This document shows positions 56,936 through 64,000 of a stretch of DNA of 64,000 bases, piece by piece. Both the position numbers and the translations under genes were made by a program. A model generated the notes under the pieces. The model did not search any database and was not told where the DNA came from. It worked only from the letters and a program-made list of their open reading frames with translations. Each line of letters begins with the position of its first letter. Within the stretch, counting starts at the first letter, position 1. The stretch is from positions 1,499,309-1,563,308 of the forward strand of contig BFEA01000126.1 in NCBI GenBank assembly GCA_003427395.1, given 5' to 3'. Source of the stretch: Chara braunii. Its lineage: Eukaryota > Streptophyta > Charophyceae > Charales > Characeae.

Positions 56936-57681
56936 ACTGGGTCTATCAAAGGCTAGACAAGTCTCCATAAGTTTGGGGACACCCAGTGCTATGTTTATTT
57001 TTGAGTTGCTTGGAGAACCAGATATGTTCTATAAGTTTGGGTGGTCTGGTTGCTCTGACTTGTGAGGGCTGACAGTGAATAACTTTTCAGGGACCAAGCA
57101 TGCTCCATAAGTTTGGGTGGTTTGGTCGCCTTGTTTATTTTGGGTTTTCTTCAGTTTCTTTTTGGTTATGAACGAGGAGGTTTGAGCATGTTCCATAAGT
57201 TTGAGTGACTCAACCTCTTCCTGCTTTGGTTTTAAGGGAATGAACCAGGATGAGGACCAGACATGTTCCATAAGTTTGGGTGGTCTTGGTCCAATGCCAT
57301 GTACATGATGAAACCAAAATGCTATAACTTGGCTATACTTTATTATTATTTTATCTTATGAACAAGCTAGTCATACAGGGTTTCATAAGTTTAGGTGGTC
57401 TGACTATAGCTTATCACCAACTGAAGAGAGTACTAATTAAGAGTAAACTTGTGGTACGAAGGGGCAGACAAAATCTTGAGATAAAGATGATCGGTTTAGT
57501 TATATGCTACCTCAAAAAACTAAGTAAAGATAATTATATAAAACTTGGATACTTAAATAGTTCAGGGCAACTAGGATGAGCTAGTCATACGTCCAAAGAA
57601 GAGAAAAGTTGTTGCACCCTGTATTTGTGTATACTCCATGACTAAGCTAGACATGTTCCATAAGTTTGGGTGGTCTAGCTT
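56936..57681 (+). repeat. Array of seven hairpins with constant loop and variable stems, copy B
   Basis: Loop core CATGTTCCATAAGTTTGGGT varies little. Stems differ: ACTGGGT/ACCCAGT (56936/56981, enlarged loop), AACCAGA/TCTGGTT (57016/57045), GACCAAG/TTTGGTC (57092/57121), GAGGTTTGAG/CTCAACCTC (57177/57209, one bulge), GGACCAGA/TCTTGGTCC (57254/57284, one bulge), AAGCTAGTCA/TGACTATAGCTT (57364/57401, two-base bulge), AAGCTAGA/TCTAGCTT (57644/57674). It holds the same position in the element as the copy A array, and its loop aligns with the reverse complement of the A loop (TGTTTCCATGG). Confidence 0.88.
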
Positions 57682-57968
57682 TATGCCCTATGTAAGTTGG
57701 GTATAAGAAGATAAATCATTGAGAGACTACGAACGATTGTTTGATAAATTGACTTTGGGATTGTGATAGTACTTACCTTTGTGACTTGGCCTGCATGAGA
57801 CTGAGTGCGACTTCTACTTAGTTTGAGTTTCAGTTGATAGGTAGTTGCTTTAGTTACTCGCCACGTGCTAGAGCCATAGAAGTTAGTTTCAATTCCAAAA
57901 TTTCTGAGCTAAGTTTTTTTACTTAGGTCAATTTCTCCATTTTATGGGATCTTTTATTATACTTGGTC

Positions 57969-58530
57969 TTGTATAAATCTTGGTAAGTCACTTTCTCTAC
58001 GGGAAGCGCTGCCAAAATTTATGCAAAACCAAAAAGTTTGTCAAATTTTAGTTTTCAAAAACTCAGTTTGTCTAAATTACATACATGACTTAGTAAAAAT
58101 ACGAGAAGTCTCATTTTCTAAAGGGAGCGCTACCCAAATTTTTGCTGATTCAAGGAGTTGGACAAAATTGGACATTGAAAAGTCAAAGTTATTTTCTAAA
58201 CTTTGAACTTAGCTTTGTATAAATCTTGCAATAACACTTTCTTTACGGGAAGCATTACCGAAATTTGTACAAATCTAAGAGGTCAGTTGAACTTTGTCTT
58301 GAAGTGGAACTCAAGTCTTGCTTCTGAGTTCCTATCTGACTTAGTATAAATCTGGGAAGTCTAGCTTTCTAAAGGAGATGCTGCCAAAATTTTTACTAAT
58401 TCAGGGAGTTGAGAAAATTTGACTTTCCATAATTAAAGTTTGGATTTTGTTTTCGTATTTGAGTTATTACAAATTCTGGAAAGACATTTTTCCTACGGAA
58501 AGCGCTGCCAAAATTTTCTTAGTTTAAGGG
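57969..58530 (+). repeat. Array of about 120-bp stem-loop units, copy B
   Basis: Five units matching those of copy R one for one, for example TCTCTACGGGAAGCGCTGCC in the first and CTACGGAAAGCGCTGCC in the last. Confidence 0.75.
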
Positions 58531-58741
58531 AGTTAGGTTATATTTTGACAGGTGACAATTCTGACAATCCAATTTGTATAGAGGAGATTCTGCCAAAGGT
58601 CTAAATCGTGATATGAAAATTACTCTCGATTTGGACTCATAGATTCAGCTTGGGGATTGACCCGTCTTGTGTTACAGGTTCTCTTGAACGTTTGATTCGA
58701 AATCAGGACCAGATTCAACTTGATCTTACAAGGATCACCTT

Positions 58742-58760
58742 CTGTTATCACTGATAACAG
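58742..58760. repeat. Perfect 19-bp palindrome, family E copy B
   Basis: CTGTTATCACTGATAACAG followed by GTCGGTTGC, as in copy R. Confidence 0.8.
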
Positions 58761-60145
58761 GTCGGTTGCTGATTCGTCGGTCTACGACTCAACTCCAATT
58801 CATCCTCAATACTCAACCTAAAAGGCTTTAGCCCTAGTGATTTTTATTGTTTTATTAAGGTTGTCACCTGAACGTTTATTGAATGACCATTTAACAAAGG
58901 TACTGAGTACTTAATTATAAAATGTTGGACAAAGGTTGGGGCTTGCATGGCTACAGCGAGGGGTATGAGTGTGGAGATTGGTTGAAGTCGACTTTGTGTA
59001 GTGTGTGGACTTTTGGTTGACTCTTTGAAGTGATTGCAAGTATGTTTTGTGGTTCAAATTTTTGGATTTGACTGTCTGTGATCACACACATATGTATGGC
59101 TACGAGGAGTCCCACTGTGATTGTGAGAAGTGATCGTCACATACTTATACCTCCTTTACATATGTATATATATATACTTATATTATGTGTTTGCATGACT
59201 TGAGGGGTCCACGCTTAAGGGTTTAATTGGGGTTGAGATGGAGAAAGGGAAGAAAACCCCGTTTTTATTGTTGAGTGTTTCTTAAAAAATTCTTAGTTGG
59301 ACGTTGGTCCTGGACCTGAATTTGAGGTCCTTGTCTAGGACATCCCAGGTCCTAGGCTCTGCATGGAAGGGATCACCTCCCGCGCAGAGCCTATTTGCCC
59401 TACCTGCCGGGACACTCAGCCTAAAGGCCGGAGGTGCCGCGGAGGCCGCACGACTATTCCTTCAGTCGTGCAATATTGTGAAGGGGTAGACCCTCACAAT
59501 ACTTCGAGTTTGACACTTGAGTGTCATAGGCAGTACTCGGACCCACGAGAGACCGCTTGATTATGGACACTACATAGTACGCCATCATTGCGATTGCTTG
59601 CATATTCATGCATTGCAAGTCGATATCGGAAGGTCCCGCGCCCGCACGGTTTTATACTAAGTTTTCACGCGAGACGCCTATCCGATTTCCTCATCGAAGA
59701 GTTATGGGATAAGAGACTAAGAGTGTTGTCGCATTATTTGTTCTGTGTCGTTCTGTATATGTATGTATATGTGTGTGTGTGTGTGTGTTTTAATGTTTTT
59801 TAGAGTGTTGTGCACGTGGTGTGTGGGATGCGTTCTAGTCTACCGACGACGAGTCACGCTTGAGACCTCAGACCCCCCAAGATGTCGGTTCGCGTGTGGG
59901 TCCGATAGAGGCGTAAAATCGCACGTGTCCCCTATGCTACAGTGTATGAGAAACGCCCTCTGTTGGTCCACCTCTGCGATTGCAACTGATTAGCTTTCGT
60001 ACTGTGGACCGGTAGCTCGACGGGGATATGCCCATCGAAGGGAGGTGACAACTCCCGTAAGGTGGAGGTAGGTTGTGCCTCGCGTAGGCCCTATCCTGTC
60101 ATAGGGGCTCGTAAGAGGTATGGCTGGCGCACTCGGCCGGAGCAG

Positions 60146-60546
60146 AGAGCAGGTTAACCGAGCACCCATTTTTCAGGCCCATTTATAAGAAAACCAGACA
60201 GTCATTTTAACGACACTTCACACCAATCTATAGAGTGCACTTCTCACGACCCCATCACAGAAAAACCCCCTGAAAAAAAAAAAATAAAAACATATAAAAC
60301 AGCAAGCCAAAGGTGCATTTCCATGAAATTTGGCCCAAAAAAAACTCGACCCATTTCAGAAATTTCAGAAAATCTTAATAGCGCAAATTTTAAAACTCCA
60401 AATAACCCCAAATTTCATATACGGCAATCCTATCAAAATGCATATATAGCAAAAACTTGAAATTCCAAAAAAACATGAAATTTGAGCCCAAACCCTAATT
60501 TCAGAAATTTCAGGTCTGAAAACCAGATGCCCCGTTAACCTTTTGT
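60146..60546. mobile_element. 401-bp MITE with 10-bp target site duplication
   Basis: It interrupts family E copy B. GCCGGAGCAG flanks it on both sides (60136-60145 and 60547-60556) and occurs once at the uninterrupted site in copy R. Its ends are imperfect inverted repeats sharing AGGTTAAC-G-GCA. The AT-rich interior with AAATTTCA motifs has no coding frame. The 10-bp duplication fits Mutator-type transposases (9-11 bp), an inference. Confidence 0.75.
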
Positions 60547-60690
60547 GCCGGAGCAGCTTGTGGAAGTTACATTATGTATTCGCGATGAGGAATAAATCAA
60601 CTCCTGCGTGACGCGACCGGGAGGGTCCCGCCCCGCTTGTGCGGTGCCGGACCGATGCGCTCGACAGGCCGGTGGACTGGGGAATGTGCA

Positions 60691-62841
60691 TAGTGAGGGG
60701 AGTTGTTGTGCTTGGCGCAACACAACAAGGAAAGGCTTGGTGCAGCCTCTCCCCGACGTACGCGGTATGGGAAAAAAGTCAAGTGCTTTGGTTCTTAAAG
60801 AACCTTGGTTTCCTTAGGTGAAAATCAACACCAGTGACTCTTGATCTTGATTTCATATCAGGGGCCCAGGAAGAATCAAAATTTTTACCTATGGGTCAAG
60901 TTGCTGCCCACAGGTCTCCAACAAGTATAAAAGTTAGGTTGATCCCCAATTGCCTCACATTTGTGGTGAGGTGCTACCCACACTCACATTGAGTGTTGGC
61001 CAGATGCTGTGGGAGATGAGGGAGGAGTTGTTGAAGCAATTGGAGGTAGGTGGAGGGGAGACTCTACCGGAGGAAGAAGTTTGAGGTCTGTAGGGAGAAA
61101 GAAGGTGGAGTCAGCGGCCGTAGCTATGGCATGGCAACCATAGTCATTGTCACGTATGAGACGTCAAGGAGAGATGCCGCCAAAATTTTCCAGCAGCGGC
61201 GCAATTGTGAGACGGAGATTCCGCTTGCGGTTATGGTGGATTGTCATAGTGGAGTGAAGGAGGGAAATGTTGCCGAAGATTTGAGTGACTCGCAAAGTGT
61301 ATGAAGATGATAAAGGAGGTAGTTACGTTGGATGTATAGGTAATCAGCAAGCAAGTGGGAGAGAGTGAGGGGAAGGCAGAAGAACACAACCAATTGAGGG
61401 AGGAAGTGAGGTGAGTTTTTTCTTGGCCAACCATCGTCGACCAAGTTGAGGACGGACAAGAGGAGGTTGTGAGAAGGTTGGAGAAGTTGGTGGCTTGAAA
61501 GTCATAACCAAGGTCTTGTGAATACACGACACCAGCAAATTGAAAGGTGCGGGAGGTGAATGGGAGTGAAAGTGGTGGTGAAAGGAGGACCTTGGTGGGC
61601 GGACGTTTATGACGTCAACGACCATAGCCACGAAGACAGAGTGTGGATTATTGTGCGGCGAGGTGGTGAAAGTTTGTTGTTGCAACAAAAATTGTAACCC
61701 ATGTTAAGGTATGGTCGACGACCGTAAGGGTAGATTCGGCGGCCATAGTCGGTAAGGTGGCGGTCATAACCGGAGGAGGACGGCGATATTTTTTTGAAAT
61801 CGCCCTAAAGGGGGTTGTTGGGGTTGTTTGAACTTCGCTTACTCAAGGTCAGTTGAGGACGCAAACCTTTTTTTTTCTTAACCCCGTTTGCTCCCACACT
61901 TTGCATGAATCTTCATTTTTGCTTGGACGTCCGAAAGAAAAAGAAAGGGGTTGTGGGATACGAACGAAAAACCTGACTGCATATGGAGACTGTTTTTTTT
62001 TTTTTTTTTCCCCTTTGGAATTGTGATGGCTATGGTGTACGGAGGTATGTGAAAGGAGAGATGTATGCTTGGAGGGGGGGTGCGAAAGTGAACGGTTTGG
62101 ATGATTTTTTTTTTCTCTCTTCCTGAACTTCATTCGACGTGTGATGTTTTGAATTAAGAGGGAAAATTAGAAGGGGCATGGAAAGAAAAGTGGAAAAACA
62201 AAATAAAATGAGAGGCTTCAACGAACGTAGTCCTTACTTCCAAGACAACCTATTTTATTATGAATGCCCATCATCTTCCTCATTATCCCTAATTTTTTTT
62301 TTTTTTTCGTCGAAATCCCAAGATTAAGTGGGAGGAAGGGATAAACGGTTTCGCTTTCGGTTTGATCGCCCCCTCTCTCTAAGAAGCATCCAAGGCAGGG
62401 GTTTGTATGCTTTAAGTGCAAGCCCTGTTATTGACTTAGAGTGAACCCAATTCGTCGGGGGTGGTACTTTGTCGACTCGGTGGTGACAGCCCAACCTCTT
62501 AGATCCGAGTTTTGTGCTCGGGCGAGAGGATGGAGTATCCACAGACCACTCCCTAGAGGGATGTGTGTGTGATTGCAAATGGCGAGGTCAACTTTTCTCT
62601 AAGTCCTAAATAGGAAGAGGTCGAAGTTGTTTGCCCTGGTGGCAGCATTTAGGTACCATGATTTTAGTCGGATGGACTCCAAAAGAAGCCCGGTCCGTAG
62701 GGCCTCCAGAATAGCGTGGACGTGCGTAGGTGTCACTTCCGTAGGTGAGGTTCGCACCACAAAAAGTGCATATAAGGAGTGGATAAATCAGGCGACAAAA
62801 TTTTTAGTGTAACAATGATGATTGTGGCAGCATTGTCGAAG
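60691..62841. other. Anonymous noncoding stretch
   Basis: G-rich plus strand at 61000-61800, with poly-T runs near 61990-62008 and 62288-62307. Nothing recognisable as a gene. Confidence 0.4.
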
Positions 62842-63560
62842 TGAATACCCTTACAAGGGTATCCACCCTGATTTTTGCGAATGATAGAGAATAAGTCCAG
62901 TTTAAAGATTGAGTACACTACACAAGTCACGGTTGTGTTTGATTGTTTACGCTAACTGAATGGCTGACTAGGGTAGAGAGTGTGTCGGCACGCAAACTTA
63001 AGGCGCGCGTGATCTTTTTTCTTGTTGGTGATTGTAGAGCCGACATGGTTGCCGACCAAATTTTTAGTTTTGATTAAACTAGGATTAAAAGGTTGACTTA
63101 TGATTGGAATGCTTGAGTGCGACGTGCGCGTACATATGGAGGACGACGTCATCGACGACACAATTCTGTATAACAGCGCAGTGAACGCAAAAGGTTCAGT
63201 GGTCGTGGGATTAGTTGGTAGACCAAGACGTGGCTCTAGGACGTTTGAATAGACTGGCACGCCGCGGGGTACCCACTTATATAAGCTACCGCCAGTGCTA
63301 GAACCAGCATTGGGCCTAGCACGATTGGTTACAGTGTCGGACTTTCAACGGGGAGACTTCGGGATCGAGAGTAGCGAGCGGCGGCGCGAGAGTATTAATG
63401 CAGTTGAAGAAACCGAGGGGTTGAGGGTCCCGTGAGACTATCCCCCTTTTTTTTGTCGTCGATGCCGACAGCAGCCCGGTTGGCGGAAACGAAGGGAGTC
63501 TCATGATCCCCTCCCCTTCTTTTCCCTGCGGTTCCAATAGCTCACCGTAACCATTTTTGT
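62842..63560 (+). repeat. Repeat family C, copy 2
   Basis: Starts GTGAATACCCTTACAAGGGT and parallels 53484-54240. The tRNA-like segment has an A box TAGCACGATTGG (63317-63328), CTTTCAA as a possible anticodon loop (about 63341-63347), and a degenerate B box at 63362-63372. Upstream flanks of the two copies are unrelated, so the palindrome marks the left edge. Confidence 0.65.
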
Positions 63561-64000
63561 TATTATTATTTTGTTTATTTTTATGAAGTTAAAAGGTCCC
63601 GCTTTAGGAGCGGGGCTGGTACCAGTTCTGAGGGTTACGAAGGAGTTAGCGGACCTGACTCGGTTGATACGCATATGGAACACGGGAGGAGTGGACCGCA
63701 GAGTCAACGTGGGTGACTGACGGGGACTTAGCCTATAAGCCAGAAAAAACTGGGTGGCGTGGACCATCCGTGGGTGCCCGATCACCAGCCACGACCTTCT
63801 ATGAAAGGTTTGAGTGTGAGCATGCAGCAGGGCCCCGGAAGTGTGTGTACTAAGCCTGAGCGGGGCGTGTCCAGGTCACGGTGGCGAGACCTTAGCCTGT
63901 GTGTGGCCGGTCACAAGGAAATCCTTCTCCACTGCGGGCCTTGAGGTCCCTACCTCGATATTTGCTACTACCACCATGATCTGCACTAGAGTCCGCTGCA
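63561..64000. other. Anonymous stretch to window end
   Basis: No gene, RNA or repeat recognised. Confidence 0.35.

Larger units (their letters stand above)
54870..60690 (+). mobile_element. Family E noncoding interspersed element, copy B (most complete)
   Basis: Contains in order: two diverged about 175-bp tandem units with GGTTAGTT-like cores (54883-55230); a GA microsatellite (55531-55585); the GAGAGGAAGGCGGCAGGCG block (56566 on); the hairpin array (56936-57681); five about 120-bp stem-loop units (57969-58530); the 19-bp palindrome (58742-58760); the TCCTAGGCTCTGC block; and the GGAGGTGACAACTCCC/TAGGCCCTATCCTGTC end. The end is split by a MITE. No enzyme-like frame was found. Boundaries are approximate. 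Confidence 0.6.

Overview
The window looks like nuclear DNA from a green-lineage eukaryote with a large, repeat-rich genome. The one intact gene found encodes a ubiquitin-conjugating enzyme (E2) of the plant UBC8/UbcH5 class. Its N-terminal TSCSAGP stretch and C-terminal QKYAMG ending are plant-type. The rest is broken retrotransposons, noncoding interspersed repeats, microsatellites, N gaps and contig-join artefacts. A charophyte alga such as Chara would fit, but that is an inference; the sequence does not prove the species. No bacterial-style operon, CRISPR array or rRNA gene was seen.

Layout. 0-12.7 kb: two direct LTR-like repeats (1-474 and 12271-12735) bracket a minus-strand gag-like pseudogene (2718-3797) and a large noncoding element on the minus strand ('family E', copy A, about 5947-11040). 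12.7-15.9 kb: a second family E copy (R) on the plus strand, so A and R are inverted. 16-20.6 kb: anonymous DNA, a hairpin minisatellite and TG microsatellites. 20.6-29.1 kb: a decayed Ty3/gypsy chromovirus with two LTRs, gag, protease, reverse transcriptase, RNase H, integrase, chromodomain and polypurine tract. It carries an antisense fragment of group II intron-type reverse transcriptase between integrase and chromodomain. 29-37 kb: anonymous DNA with tandem repeats and a dispersed repeat family (D). 37551-46333, minus: the E2 gene, two coding exons separated by one 8.3-kb intron that holds GC-rich minisatellites. 47-53 kb: gap, GA/TA microsatellites, an about 0.85-kb tandem duplication, and a cluster of tRNA-like sequences with pol III box signatures. 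53.5-64 kb: two copies of repeat family C flank family E copy B, which has a MITE inserted with a 10-bp target duplication.

The most unusual signal is in family E. Copies A and B each carry seven short hairpins in tandem (8526-9144 and 56936-57681). Within a copy the loop is nearly constant while the stem differs from hairpin to hairpin, yet stays self-complementary in almost all cases. That is the pattern expected if pairing is under selection, and it is seen in two diverged copies. I know of no named system that matches it.

The E2 is the only sequence expected to make a working protein. The transposon reading frames are interrupted by stops and frameshifts, and several conserved Asp residues are replaced.
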